A stretch of DNA of 64,000 nucleotides from assembly GCF_012273895.1 (NCBI RefSeq), contig NC_052110.1:4898001-4962000 (forward strand). Reading direction: 5' to 3'. Position 1 is the stretch's first letter, and each line of letters starts with the position of its first letter. The notes under the pieces were generated by a model. That model ran no database searches. It saw only the letters and a list, made by a program, of their open reading frames with translations, and had not been told where the DNA came from. This document shows, in pieces, positions 10,417-22,590 of the stretch. The position numbers and the translations under genes were made by a program. This DNA is from Zerene cesonia (taxonomy: Eukaryota; Arthropoda; Insecta; Lepidoptera; Pieridae).

Positions 10417-11870
10417 TTATTCAATTATAAACTATTACTCAATCTATTCTTTTTGTAATGGATAAAGAACGCACCAGCATGTCGACATTTTGATTCTTTG
10501 TCAAATAGATCAAACAATGATAATATATTTTTCTAATAAAAAAAAAAAAACTGTAACATCCTAAATATTACCATCAAATTGCCCCATAAACCTTCCAACC
10601 ATACATTTGCACACAACCAGTTAAAGGTAACTAACTACCCACTCTTGAACTTAGGTACCTCGGCACACTGCAAACCCAGCAAATGCACTTAGTAACATTG
10701 AACTTACCAGAACCCCAGTTTTATGTATGTTAATAGCCCAGTGTGTACACGGAACCTTACTCGCCTATTTGGCTATCAGCCCAACTTAATAGCTAAATCG
10801 ATAGTTCTTAGCTCTTGTGGTACTTCAGTTTCAAAGCTTTTACGATATTGAGAATGAAGCGGGTTTGAGCGACTGTTTTTTTAATATACCTATGAGCAGC
10901 ATCAACAATGTTGCTGCAGGCAACATTGTAGCCTCAAAAACAATCCAGGAAACTAAAAGAACTGAAGCTGCTGGTATCGGCGAGCGCATCAACGTTTTAA
11001 TTAAGATTTTCTGAGTTCGGTTCGTAAAGAAAAGTTGATTAGTGGATCGAATGCGAAATTTGTACGGATTGTAAGCGGTTCGGGTTTCATTTTAAAAATA
11101 TATGTCTGAGAATTTTACAAACACAAATGAAGACTTTGTTAACGCGTTAATATGTTAAACTGTTAATATTTAAATTATAAGTGTTCTAACGAGAAATTTG
11201 AAGGAAATTGTGGAAAAGGTTATAATTAAGCCAACATGGTACTCACATGTCAATTTAATTTTGATTAATTGCGACGTTTATCGCAAGAAGGTACATAAAA
11301 GTTTTGTGAGGAATAAACCCTCGATGGCGCGATAGCTTATGAATGAACCATGAAAATTATGAGCTATACGTTGATGATAAAAAATAACTCAGCCATCTCA
11401 CTTTATTGGCGTTTATTATAGCTGTGTATCATCTTTATTGAAAGGCTTTTTATTTGCTAGGACGCTTTCGCCGTTAAACAATTTATAATGTACCTTAACT
11501 GAAAATTCAAAAACAATTCGTAAAAAATTTAATAGAAATTTCTTCTGTTGTTTAAAAGCTCCAGCTTGTAAAACATTTTACTTTCATTGCCTGTATTGTC
11601 TTCCTAGATACCTCATGGGTTATTCTGAAGTTTTACTGCGTAGATATGCTAAAATTATCATTCTTTGTTTTTATGATCTGCTATAGAAGTTTTCACTTGT
11701 TCAGTTTGATATCTCATCATCATCTTGACAATCGATTTATATTAAAATAATCAGTCCGTCGTAAAATACGTTTCAACGAATTCAATTGGGGATATTTTAT
11801 GAATATTTAACGCTCGCTAATTATTCCACTCTAACCCATTCCTCACGGCTTATAAAACTTATTAATAAAT
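10417..11870. other. unique AT-rich sequence, no gene supported
   Basis: A 65-codon frame at 10817-11014 (+) has reasonable composition but no domain, no splice context and no homologue I recognise. Confidence 0.35.
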
Positions 11871-11970
11871 GAATTTAAACGGCCTCGCCGATTAATTGCT
11901 GCCATTTTTGGCGAATTTCTCTGGAGCCCTTGGGAACATTAATCTTATTCTTGGTGAATTTAGTGTCGCC
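11871..11970. promoter_or_regulatory. possible conserved noncoding block
   Basis: A repeat-free, GC-balanced stretch (GGCCTCGCCGATTAATTGC, TTTTTGGCGAATTTCTCTGG, CCCTTGGGAACATTAATC) embedded in AT-rich DNA, with homeodomain-type ATTA cores. This is the look of an intronic enhancer in long insect genes, but only cross-species alignment can show it. Confidence 0.2.
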
Positions 11971-12759
11971 GTGAAGAAATATTTACTGAAGAAATCGGAA
12001 CAATTGTTTGCGAGACGCAAACTTGGTCTGTATTGTGCTTTGTCTTTGATTTGATGCTGTTCTGCTTATGATGTTGTGACGGGGCGTGTTTTTGACTTCT
12101 GCGGTATAGACGGTTGTAATTTGCATATATTTTTTGTTGATTGCTTGTGAATTGGCTTTTGATGTAGAACAAAGGAGGATGTCGTTATATTTTTAGGCGC
12201 GTTCAAATTATGGCTGTTATTCATCTTTGTTTTGGTGTTAAGTTCTTAAAAATTTCTTTGATCTTAATATTGTTTCCAAAGATGATTTGAAGTTTTGATC
12301 GTGAGTAAATAAAATAAAAATAAACACAGACAACAATTTAAAACAACAATATGTAAAGTGACTGACAACGATTTTTATACTTTCAGGATCTCAATGAATA
12401 TTAAAATTCCCTACAAGTTTGGCAAATTGTGGTAATATGCATGAAATTTTATTAATTGTTTGTTTCGTTTGACAAAAAAGTATTTATTACTTGATAACAT
12501 ACAAAAATATTGTTCCCTTACTTTTGTATTTAAATTCGAATCCGATAATTCTCATAAATCAGCTTTTCAACATCTCACGTATAAATTTCCTCGAATTCAT
12601 AATAACATTCCAACTTGCGTGGCTCTGCATACTGTAGTGTATTTAAAATCATTTTATCGCGACATGCGAGATATTATGTTATGTTAATTATCAATATATA
12701 TACAAGTTCGTTATTTTTATGGTTTTTTAAATCTCAAATAATATATTTGTACCAATAAT
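11971..12759. other. unique AT-rich sequence, no gene supported
   Basis: An acceptor-like TTTTTATACTTTCAG ends at 12385, with a weak GTAATAT donor 45 bases on. I do not consider the pair sufficient for an exon call. Confidence 0.3.
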
Positions 12760-12906
12760 ATGAAGCTGAAAAGTTTGTTTTGTTTGAACGAGCGTAACTC
12801 AGGTATTACCGAATCGATTTCAATAAACCATTTGCCGATTCTGTTCTTGATATTTGAGTGCTATAGATTATATTATATGTACCACGGGTGAGACCGGGAC
12901 GAAGCG
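12760..12906 (+). mobile_element. family B Helitron-like fragment
   Basis: TGAAGCTGAAAAGTTTGTTT, GAACGAGCG, ACCGAATCGATTTC, CCATTTGCCGATTCT and TGTACCACGGGTGAGACCGGG follow the order of family B, seen better at 39947-40105 and 54845-55003. Both tips are lost. Confidence 0.55.
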
Positions 12907-15418
12907 CCTGTAACCAATAAAGCGGAGTTCATCAGCTTCTAAATCTAATAATGTCCATCTTTTATTACTAACTTTTATATAGACTGCCAGTCTATAGAAA
13001 AGTACACTGGTCCACAGTGCATTTTTTATCGCAAACAAAGGCAGTCTTAGTCTCTTCTCTTTAGCAGGGATGCAAGATATTGCATGACTCGATACAAACT
13101 TTTATAGACTGGTATCAATTTTAACTAATAAAGTCATTATTAAATCATCCAATTACCTATACAAAAGCACTGTCTACATACAGTAGTGTATTCCATAAAC
13201 CTGATGGGGAGCTGGGTATAAATTAGAATCCGTACTTAAATATTAAATTGATGTAATAATTCAAACGACACATTAATATAACATTTAATATGTACGTCAT
13301 AACCTGAGTCTAGTGGAGCATGATCATTAAACATTTTGATCGGTTTGTCTGTTTATTAACTGCCCCACCGAGAACGGATACGCGTAGCCGCAAACACGTT
13401 AAGTTTCATTTTAAATGAGAATTTGTTTTGTGATCGTGTAAATGTGTTTTATTATTGGTGATTACGGTTCACTTACTGCTGTTAATTTGGGTGGTGTTTA
13501 TTTTTAAGTGGAAACACTCGTATTTGGTTTCTCTTCGCGTTTTTAAATATATGTGCTACGGTTACATACATTTTTATGATAAAAAACACATAAAATTGTT
13601 TGGACGACAGGCTTAGTCATCTTCAAGACTTAGTGTTATTAAAGACATAAATTGTTCCGAAGATCTCATTTTCAAAATTACGTCTAAGTTTCATTAGGTA
13701 TTCTGAATTAACACAATTTGTAGATTGTTTTCCAGATTGTCTTATACTTACACTAAATAAGTGTCGAAAGTTTGCCATAAGAAATGGATGATTGTTGGCA
13801 ACAAACTGCCATAACAGTTCCTTTGTCATTTCATTATAAACAATATGATTTCCTCTTGGCAACAAGCAGTAGTGTGCTGGATTCATGAATCACTGTATTA
13901 AAACAACCTTGGCTTACTCATTTCCATCGCAGAGATGTTTTATAAAGTTCTTTGTCAGAAGTGTCACGGAGAGTGAAATAAACTAAAAAGTCTCCAGCGA
14001 CTAATTTATGCGATGTGGAAGTCGACGCATTGGCTATTTGTCAGGACTTAGCTGGTAAATGTTGCTTTAACGGGTCTCCTTGTTATGCAGTTCTGGGATA
14101 TTTTTAATCTATGTACTTAAAATATTCATTCGGATTAAGAGAAATGGGTGTCAATGCTGTGGAAGTTCTAGAGTACTCTTGGTTACGATTGTATGATCTG
14201 AGTAATAAATTTTTTATTTAAATTGTTGCGAAAAATCTGGATATACAATTATTTATTACGTATCTAAAGTTTTGCGCCGTCTATTGTCATATAAAAGTTC
14301 TTACCTACTATCAGACTCATAATGTATCCGGTCCATAGCCATAATATAGTGCGATTTATTTGAGTATCCAAAATATGCGTCTAATTTCAAATTATTCTCA
14401 AAACTTTTTTTTTTCAAAAACGTAATAAATTTAAATAAATTTCGGCCCTTTTTCGGCATTTTCTTCAGCTCGAAAGCGCCGTAAGTACCAGGAGAACATG
14501 ACATTGTAGCACGTACAATGACTAATGTTTTTGAAGCAGTGACTTGCTACTATTGTGCTGTTTCATTCAACTATAATGAACGTTTACAGGTAATTTATGA
14601 TCCACACTTGGAGTTTGATAACAGACAATTTGAGCTATTGTTATGCCATTATGCGTTCCTGGTTATTGTTGATACATTTTTACTTTTAAGGACACATACA
14701 TCGCTTTGTTTGTAAAGAAACATTTCAGCGTAACAAAACATTTATTATTCGCTAAATAATTTGATAACAAAATGATAAACGAGTATTAGAAAATCTTAAG
14801 AATTATAAAATTGATTGGATGCGATAACTTTGCACTGTGTTTACATGCGAGGTAAGAGTAAATAAACAAAAAAAAAAACACGCGTTCAATTCAATCAAAA
14901 ATATCACTACAGATTCATAATGATTCCCATAATTACCGGAGTCCATTAAAGAAAATAGTTTACCCCGTACGCCGGAGTTAAATAGAAAAGTAATAAAGGT
15001 ATTTCCGCCCTAAATTCAAAACGAATCAAAGAAACGATAATAAAAGCGGGGAGTGTAAGAATTCCTCCGGTCTTGAACATAAAGGCATAATGAAATTCAT
15101 CCCCAAGTGTGTTGTGGGCTATTATTCAACCACGTACAATATGTAGTGTGTTACAAATGCTACTGAGCTATACAGCAAAGGATACTGGAAGCGTCTGGAT
15201 ATGATTTACCCGTAGATATATGTAGCTCTTTTGAATTCAGGAACATTGTTATAGGATAAAGGGGTGTTCGTTTTAGATTTGAATACAATTGATTCACTTT
15301 ATGTATATATCATAGGAGCTATAAGCTGTAGGTTTGTTTGTAAAGAATTATTGAAGATGACGTTAGCTTATTTCTTGGAGATGGTTAATTGTTTTTGCAC
15401 GTAGGCATATTTAAATAA
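12907..15418. other. unique sequence, no gene supported
   Basis: A minus-strand frame at 13623-13886 (87 codons) is the most protein-like of several here but has no recognisable family and ordinary AT-rich codons. Frames at 14301-14504 (-) and 14518-14715 (+) are weaker. A GTTTACAG|GTAATTT junction at 14592 lacks a pyrimidine tract. The stretch 14880-15120 is repeat-free and somewhat GC-richer, possibly regulatory. Confidence 0.35.
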
Positions 15419-15576
15419 CTAGCTGTCCCGGGCGGTTTAAACCTGATGTAACTATGTTCCAGTATAACAGATGGCATTTATACAACATGACATTGTATCA
15501 TCAAAATCCGTTCAGTAGCTTTCGCGTGAAAGTGTAACAAACATGCATCTATCCTTTCGCGTTTATATTCATAGGA
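15419..15576 (-). mobile_element. divergent Helitron-like copy related to Lep1
   Basis: CTAGCTGTCCCGGGCGG at the left is a 3' tip with a short GC hairpin. TTCAGTAGCTTTCGCGTGAA and CTTTCGCGTTTATATTCATAGGA match the 5' half of the Lep1 family. The middle differs and the copy is shorter, so it may be a subfamily. Confidence 0.6.
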
Positions 15577-18500
15577 TGCATCGTTTAAACAAAAATGTTA
15601 AAACAAGCTAAACATACTGTATACTCCTAACTCCTGAACTTTAAGTTGTATTCGCCCTCGTTGTTACCGTTAGGTACGCTTTTAAATTCAAAGGCCCGCT
15701 CCAGAGATTTAAATCTCGGTTCTAGAATGTTCTCGTGCCCCGCGATTTGTATAGAAATAATTCCAACGCTATATGACGGTGCCATACTTCTTGGCGGGTA
15801 TAATTTGCTACGTTTTACTTACAATTACTCGCCTCCCTCATACATCCACTGTATACTTTAGTCATAAAAGAAATTAAGTAAATAAAACATTGCTTAGTCT
15901 TACGCACGTTCCTTACGTTGTGGTAAATTAAATTTTCGGTTAAATTCATTTAGTCGAGTGTCGCTTGTCTAAACTCTATGTACTGTGGGAATTTATGTTG
16001 TAAAAGATATAAGGTCATGCCTTTTATCAAGCTTTATTTGATACGCTACAAAATTTATTTATGTCTAGTCATTTGACCTGGGTACAATAATAATTTATAT
16101 TGTTATTTGTGTAATTCTAGTTTTTAGTGTGTGTTAGGTTCAAACACGTGTAATGTTTTGGCGATGTTGTGTAAAACGAATTACTATAATTAAAACGAAA
16201 AGCCCCACTGCTGACTTTATAGTTTGATGTATCATAAGAAAAAGAGACAAACCCAGCCCCATTTTGGAGTCGGAGCTCCATTTAGTTGATTTTGGGCTTT
16301 TGGGCTGTATGCCAAAGAAATACATTGTTCGTTCTTTGAAAAACTTTATCCTCCTTTGGTCAGTTGGGTAAGAAGCATAAAATTCACATACAAATTACAC
16401 ATGAACAACATACAGAATACATATTTTAAACATATTTTTCCACATACAAATGCACTGCAATCAAATATTATAGTAAAAACCTTTGATTGAGCTGCAAAAT
16501 AACAACGACATTGTTTAAAACAAAAATGAAACGTAAAATGTACACCATAAAACCGATATTGGATCGCAACGAATCGATTACAATTTATATTGCCTATGTT
16601 CATGTCCGCATATACATTCATACATATATTGTATACACAAGAAATATCAAGCCGTGCAAGTGATGGCAACCTTCGTAATCAGATTCCTTCAACCTCTATC
16701 AGATATCCTTAACTTGTAAGTTCTGAGTTGAGCCCTTATCGTCGCGCCACGTCAACTAATTTATGTGAGTTCAGTCGATTGGCGGTTTTTGGAGACAAAA
16801 AGCGTTTCGTTATCTTATCGGGTTATATAGGGATAATGTATTTTTTTCGAGTCGTTGTAATGTTGGTGGTAAACGCGACCACGTGTCGCTCACTGTTTTT
16901 AGAAACTTAGTTCTGAAAAATTTGAAGGTAAACCGCCTTCAAATTTAAAGAGACAAACAAATAAAATAAAAGTTGTCTTGTTAGGATGTTGTATTAAGCA
17001 TACAGGATAATCCATTTGTTTTTCAGAATCGTTATTCAATACAAATTGGACTTCCAACCGATTTATGTACCTAATGGAGATAAAGAATAACAAATAATAA
17101 AATCATACCTAGGTGCTTTTAGAAATATTGCTTTAAAAATACCCGTTTCTATTATAGTAGTCAAAACAGTGATTTATGTACGTAAAGGTAAAAAGAAAAA
17201 CATTTTTCTTGCGCATTAAGATTTGAAAGAATATAAATAGAAATAAAATAATGGATTAAAAGTCGATAACGTTTGTTTCAGAAGCAAAAAACCGCATAGT
17301 TTATTGCGTTACAAAATATTTTTTTACAATCGTGTGGGTTGCGTTAAATTAGGAAAGTACCTTCACAAAGATGTCAAAGTTCATTTCACATCATTAGGTG
17401 TATTCCTTTGTATCGTGTTATCAAAACATACATTTCCTTTATCACGTATATTTATAAGTCTCACGTATAATCAAAACTAATCAATAGACGAACATAATGG
17501 CGCGACCTTTTCCAATTTATTATATTATGAAACACATAACCTTAACATGAGGCAAGCTGTTAATGATTTATGAATTATGTGTTGTGGAGGGAAGCGTGCT
17601 ATCAATGTATAGGTTACTAGCAACACGCCTTGGCTTCGCCCAAGTCTATGCGTGTTATGTATTTTACGCTCAAAGACCGAAAACGCTTACTGGCAATGAA
17701 AAATCTTTTCTGGCAGTGAAGAAATACCAGGACGCGTTCTGAACGTTAATTAATCGGTTAACCATAATGCCAGTCACTTGCATTCGAAACGAAAACCGCA
17801 AGTGTAGGACATTTGTAAATATTTCTTCACTACATGAGGGCCAACAATACGAATGTTGGCAACATTGTAGGATTGTTTGCAGGCAAGTGATTGACCCGAC
17901 TAACACGTTATACGATGGATAGGCTATAAATGAGACAATAAAAAAAACTTATAGAACGCCTCAAGGGTATCGTGGCCACACAGATTTCGTGTTGTGGTTC
18001 TTTTACTGTGACCGCAACTCGTCAGCTTTTTTGGGCTTAAGTAGCAAATACTTTACATACCTACATTATAAACATTGCTCTTGAATCACTATCTATTAAA
18101 ATAACTCACATCTAAATCTGTTACTTAAAGAATGGAGCGAGAAGCGACTTTGTTTTATACTATCTAGTAAATAGGTACCTAGTGTTTATTTTTATGAAAT
18201 AATACGTAGACTTATCCTATCCTAACATGTTAATTAAAGAACATTGCGTCGATGTGGAGATCATCTATCAGATCTACTAGAGTATTATGATTAAGGTGCA
18301 TACAAAAAATGATAAGCGTATTTGAAAATATTTTATAGTTTATTACATACAGTGAAGTTTCCCCCAATTTTATGGTACAGGCGTATGTGTTTATTTTTTC
18401 TACGCGAAAAGAAAAACCCTATCAAAATCCAGATTATTGTTTATTGCTTTGCAATTCAAATATTTGCTCTATTTTGCGTCCAGACATTCAATAGTTATAA

Positions 18501-18965
18501 AGTAAATACTTCAATATTCCAGTCAGTATTAATTGAATTGTTGTAAAGCGAAGTTGGTTTCTATGAAGTAGTTGGTAATTTCGACAATGTGCTAACTTCG
18601 TATGTTGGTTAAGCTTTGCGTGTGTTTAGGTTTAGTGGAATACGTGTGAAGATGTGAGTGAATTGATTATGTTTGTAATTTATGTGGTTTAATCAACTTT
18701 AAAAATACGCCTTAATGATAGAATAAACTAATTGTTCTATTTGCTCTTAAACTGAGTATACATTAGGAAATTCGAAACAGGCGATCCTGATCGGGGTAAT
18801 AAATTAATGTCATGAAGTTATTGTTTCGTTCCCGATCCTTGATAAGTGAACAAATTAATTTAAAATTAAATCTAAAAATGGTTGAAAATTTAGTCTAAAG
18901 GAGTGGGTTACATACATACATATGGAAACATACAGGTGAAGCTAATAAACGCGTGTTAAAAAGAG
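15577..18965. other. unique AT-rich sequence, no gene supported
   Basis: Open frames at 15646-15861 (+), 16346-16669 (-), 17670-17906 (-) and 18322-18546 (+) show no domains and their composition follows the background. At 17617-17650 CTAGCAACACGCCTTGGCTTCGCC looks like an isolated 3' tip of a Helitron-like repeat on the minus strand. Confidence 0.35.
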
Positions 18966-19165
18966 TGTCGGACCAGCAATTCCGGTCTGCCGTTTCTATC
19001 GGATGATAGCATCCTGTGTAAACTGCGAGCTGGAGTCCGTTTAAAGTCTATATATAGACCATTACCTAAGTTAGAACCAAAATTTCATATAGATTCGATG
19101 TGATGTTTTTGCGTGAGATTAACAAACTTATTCATCCATTACATTTCACTTTTACACTTCCTAAC
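18966..19165 (-). mobile_element. Helitron-like or related dispersed repeat
   Basis: The left half reads GTCGGACCAGCAATTCCGGT, GATGATAGCATCCTGTG and AACTGCGAGCTGGAGTCCG. The right half has ACCAAAATTTCATATAGATT and TTTTTGCGTGAGATTAACAA, resembling the Lep1 5' half. I recall this arrangement as a chimeric lepidopteran repeat. The 5' tip is lost. Confidence 0.5.
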
Positions 19166-19284
19166 TACTAAAAATTACACTTACGCGTTTAAAATTATTG
19201 ATTGAATAAAATGAAAACAAATTATTTGTTTATTATTTACATCATATCCGCATTAAATCAAACTCAAAGAGAAAGTAGATGAAT

Positions 19285-19348
19285 AATGCGGAGTAATTCA
19301 TAGCTGCAATAAGAGATAGAAGAATGCGGAGTAATGCATAGCTGTAAT
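19285..19348. repeat. two-copy direct repeat, 26 bp, 38 bp period
   Basis: AATGCGGAGTAATNCATAGC followed by TGNAAT occurs at 19285-19310 and 19323-19348, with two mismatches between copies. No function apparent. Confidence 0.75.
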
Positions 19349-19627
19349 TCTTTAGTAAATTTCGCTTATATGTTGCAAACTTGATTGATAGAGATCACTG
19401 TAAGACACTGACATATATAAGGTTGGAGCTATATCTGTTTAAGGGACTTCATAGTTAATGTGATACATTTCGTAATAGATTTTATTGTCTCAACCCCAGG
19501 ACAGTTTTTTGTCAATTAAGTAAAGGGGCCTTTAATTTATTTTTAAAAAGGAATACGTTTTTGTTATTGCGTATAAGTTGTAGTTTTATTTATTATATGG
19601 CGCTAAAATTAATTGATTAATGTAATG

Positions 19628-19628
<1 letters not shown>

Positions 19629-19680
<52 letters not shown>
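19629..19680. repeat. (TA)26 microsatellite
   Basis: Uninterrupted TA dinucleotides. The long IYIYIY translations on both strands are artefacts of this tract. Confidence 0.95.
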
Positions 19681-19686
<6 letters not shown>

Positions 19687-19730
19687 GCGTATCAATTTTG
19701 TTATAACCAGTAGCACAACCACAACCGATA

Positions 19731-19955
19731 GCAGTAGTGGCTCATTGGTGAGTATCTCGGATTTAAAATCGACTAGTAGGTGGTTCGAAACCAGGTTGGA
19801 AATAAATGGATTTTTTAATTTATCTGCGCATGTGAATAACATTACCACTGCTCAAAACGGCGAAGGAAAACATTGTGACGAAAAAGATGTCTAACAATCA
19901 AAATTTTCCCGCGCTTGGCCAGCATGGTGGAAAGCTGAAAATATTAATGCCTACT
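19731..19955 (+). repeat. composite tRNA-headed SINE with RTE-type tail
   Basis: The head has GTGGCTCATTGGTGAG (A-box region) and GGTTCGAAACC (B box, 19782-19792). The body has TTATCTGCGCATGTGAATAAC, ATTACCACTGCTC and GGCGAAGGAAAACATTGTGA. The tail TTGGCCAGCATGGTGG is the start of the shared RTE-like 3' end, then decays. This is the fullest SINE in the window; the same body and tail appear at 24631-24797. Confidence 0.75.
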
Positions 19956-20963
19956 GAATAAAATACTCTAATTACGACCCTGAGCAGGCACTTTCTACTT
20001 CCTCCACTCTCATTAGCATTTCTATACATACTAGGATCAAGAATCTTAATGACAGCGAAATCGATCTTTCTAGAAATCAAAATTTTATTCGCACATTTAA
20101 ATTAGCTATTGTTATATAAGCTGACTGTTAAACGTGAACAATTTGAGTCTACATAATTAAGCCAAGGAAAATGATGCAATAAAGTATGGATAACTTGAAA
20201 ATGGTCTATAAAGAAAGACAAAGTGCTTTCTAGAAAATTGAGATGTTCTAGATAAAAGCTTTATTTATAGTTCTATGTACCTAAAGTTAGTATTAATTGT
20301 TTATAAATGTAAGTTGTATGGGGGACGTTTAAATTAACTGTCTTGCGAAGAATTATGTATTTTGTTGAAACTGTTTCGAATTTTATGTTTAGTTATTTAA
20401 TACATTAAAATCAACATACGAAATATATTGTCCTAAACTGGTCGATAAAATATTTATTGATCATTTAAATTAATAAAATGGAAATAGGGACTATTGTCAT
20501 ATCTTTCAGAACTATTTAATTGTGATATGCCAGCCGACATGCCCCAACTTCGAACGGGTGTAATACAAATATCTTTCCTCTCGTTTCACTTGTATGGAAT
20601 AATAAAACCCGCATCAAAATCGGTCGTATTTTAAAGCATCTAAGCATTTATAAGAAAAGACAGCCACTTCGTTATAAACTATTTAGGTATTTAACCTTAT
20701 ATCCTACCAATCTTATATCCTACCAGTTCAATTATTATTTAAGTATTCTCAAATCGCTAATATAATCCTTTTTATTTCACAAGTAACGTATCAATTCCGA
20801 TACGGAATAAATGATATATGGACTTATTTAAAGCGTTACCAGCTACCCATACATATTAATTTAATCAGACGTTTCCAAACAGGATATAACGGTACATAAA
20901 AGGTAGCTACATCTCTTTCAAGAGTAACCATGTGTAATTCTGATCACGTTCGAGCAAAAATAT
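19956..20963. other. unique AT-rich sequence, possible 3' UTR side of the next frame
   Basis: At 20695-20730 a 14-bp unit TTATATCCTACCA is tandemly duplicated. An ATTAAA-type signal on the minus strand (20860-20865) lies about 100 bases beyond the stop of the minus-strand frame at 20964. Nothing else recognised. Confidence 0.35.
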
Positions 20964-21332
20964 TTAGCTGATTCTAAACGGAATTAAGCTTTGCAATCTG
21001 AATCGGTATTCGTCGCATAGACTGCCAATAGCTAACTGCTCGATTGAATCGATAGCTTTCGCGAATCCGCGATTCATACGCAATTGGTAATGCTCCACAT
21101 TGAAGTATATTTCCATTAGTCGTTGTGCATTCAATACGCTAGCGATCCTTCTGTGACTTTTTGTTTTCAGTATATCAAATGTGCGGAGCTTAACTGGATA
21201 TTGGCGAGAATGCTGTGTCAATCCTTTGCTTTTGAATCCAAACGTATCTTCGAATGCATCGAGTGAATGCATGTACCAATTAACTACGTTTGTGCGTGTA
21301 ACGTCTCGGAAACGGTATCGAGGCACGAGTCG
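20964..21332 (-). CDS. unrecognised open frame, possible 3'-terminal exon or lost gene piece
   Basis: The open region runs from just after a TAG (21333-21335) to a TAA at 20964-20966, about 122 codons. No in-frame ATG precedes the RLVPRYRFRDV start; the first methionine is in NWYMHSLDAF. The peptide is basic and mixed, with FKSKGLTQHSRQYP, SHRRIASVLNAQRLMEIYF and SIEQLAIGSLCDEYRFRL, unlike the low-complexity products of AT-rich noise. Base composition is clearly more GC than the flanks. The TAG is preceded on the minus strand by ACCTTTCC, so CCTTTCCTAG could be a splice acceptor and this a terminal exon. An ATTAAA signal follows the stop. I recognise no family; a decayed transposon or viral insertion is possible. 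Confidence 0.35.
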   Translation of the reverse strand, partial: RLVPRYRFRDVTRTNVVNWYMHSLDAFEDTFGFKSKGLTQHSRQYPVKLRTFDILKTKSHRRIASVLNAQRLMEIYFNVEHYQLRMNRGFAKAIDSIEQLAIGSLCDEYRFRLQSLIPFRIS

Positions 21333-21335
21333 CTA

Positions 21336-21726
21336 GGAAAGGTTTCGCATGAAGATATATATTACATCATTTAGATTGTGTTTTGGAATAAATCTTTACT
21401 GCGTGTAAAGATATTTTAATTTATAATCTGAATCTGGTTTTAATGAGCTTTCAAAATGAATCTAATAACGAAACTTACCCCCTGTGTTATATATAAATTT
21501 TGTGAAATTGAAATATGACCGATTCAATGTTTTTAACATGCTTTTATTAGCTTCAACCGTTTGTTAGTGTATTTGTATATAGCCGCCTTCTTTAGACTCT
21601 ATTTTGAACCACTTTTAACGCACAAATTTAATTCAAACTTTAAACACTTATCAGGGATCGGTGGCAATACAATAAATTCACGACTTCATCTTATTATCCT
21701 AATTAGGATCGCCAGGCTTATTTAAT
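21336..21726. other. AT-rich sequence upstream of the minus-strand frame
   Basis: No further minus-strand coding segment is evident here, and none of the known repeats. If the frame at 20964-21332 is an exon, its upstream partner is not visible in this interval. Confidence 0.3.
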
Positions 21727-22072
21727 GTGGTAGTCGAGCATGCTTCGGCACGAATTGGGCCAGCTCGCACCGGGGAAGTACCACACCCCCACAGAAGACC
21801 GGCGTGAAATAGCATTCTGCTGTGTTTCGTTCGGTGAGTGGGGGAGCCGGAGGCCCATATCCTTTTCCTTCCCTTCCCAGTCCTTTCCTTTATTCCTCTC
21901 GCCAATCCTTTCTTAATCCCTTCCCAAAAGGTCGGCAATCCATTTATAGAGGCCTAAGGTCTGCAATAGACCTTATGCCTTTATAAATGTTCATGGGCGG
22001 TGGTATCGCTTACCATCAGGCGACCCACCAGCTCCATTGCCGACTGTAACATAAAAAAAAAAAAAAAAAAAA
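21727..22072 (+). mobile_element. poly(A) retroposon, full-length SINE or LINE 3' end
   Basis: GC-rich island starting GTGGTAGTCGAGCATGCTTC and continuing GAATTGGGCCAGCTCGCACC, AGAAGACCGGCGTGAAATAG, GTGTTTCGTTCGGTGAGTGG, a CCTT-rich tract, a 14-bp stem-loop (21948-21961 with 21969-21982), GGGCGGTGGTATCGCTTACC, CATCAGGCGACCCACCAGC and an A tail of about 20. Degraded relatives are at 35377, 55751 and 29752 (minus), with a similar tail at 44946. The minus-strand frame across it is spurious. The class (SINE or LINE 3' UTR) is not settled; I see no tRNA boxes. Confidence 0.8.
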
Positions 22073-22451
22073 TTCTTACACGTCCAGAGGTATAAGAACA
22101 AGTGAAACAATCTAGTCGATTCTATCTTTAAAGCATCTTATTTCATTTTCCCATATATTTATTTTCAATATTATCTATGCAAGAATGTAAATATATTTCT
22201 TAAACCGTAATCTGAGTTGAAGATAAGATATTCATCGTTCAGCACATAATGAATTAAATATCAGCTGTTGAGGTAATTCAACACGTGAGTAGATTGAAGA
22301 TGGAATATGATGCGTTCCGTACTGCATATTGGCGATGTACTGTGAGATATCGTGTGAGATATTTTTATTGAATGCAATATGTATTTATACTGCATCTGTA
22401 CTTAATGTACTACTACTAACTGTACTTAATAAATGGTGCAAAATTATTTAT
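22073..22451. other. AT-rich unique sequence
   Basis: Nothing recognised apart from the end of the A tail to its left. Confidence 0.4.
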
Positions 22452-22590
22452 TTTTTATTTATTTATAATACTTTATTGTACAAAACAGAATATGGCACAA
22501 TGTATATAAATATAATATGGCACATGGCACAATGATATTTTGTACAAAAGGCGGCCTTATTGCTAGACAGCAATCTCTGCCAGGCAACCT
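22452..22590 (-). repeat. LINE 3' end fragment (CR1/Jockey-like)
   Basis: On the minus strand it reads AGGTTGCCTGGCAGAGATTG, CTGTCTAGCAATAAGGCCG, CCTTTTGTACAAAAT and ends TACAATAAAGTATTATAAAT. The core 'GGTTG..TGG.AGAGAT..GC..AGC..TAAGGCCGCC' is shared with 282-420. It is a 5'-truncated 3' UTR with an AATAAA signal. Confidence 0.75.

Noticed and set aside
12370..12430. Exon between TATACTTTCAG and GTAATAT near 12385-12430
   Set aside because: Weak donor and early stops in the frames; not comparable with the three stronger acceptor-donor pairs.
13623..13886. 87-codon minus-strand frame as a gene
   Set aside because: Composition follows the background, no domain recognised, no splice or polyadenylation context.
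16346..16669. 107-codon minus-strand frame rich in Cys and Phe
   Set aside because: Typical of AT-rich noise; no motif or regular Cys spacing.
19609..19894. Open frames with long IYIYIY runs on both strands
   Set aside because: Produced by the (TA)26 microsatellite; the rest of the plus frame is a tRNA-headed SINE.
21699..21938. 79-residue Gly/Arg-rich minus-strand frame
   Set aside because: It is the complement of the poly(A) retroposon, whose relatives at 35377 and 29752 do not keep the frame.
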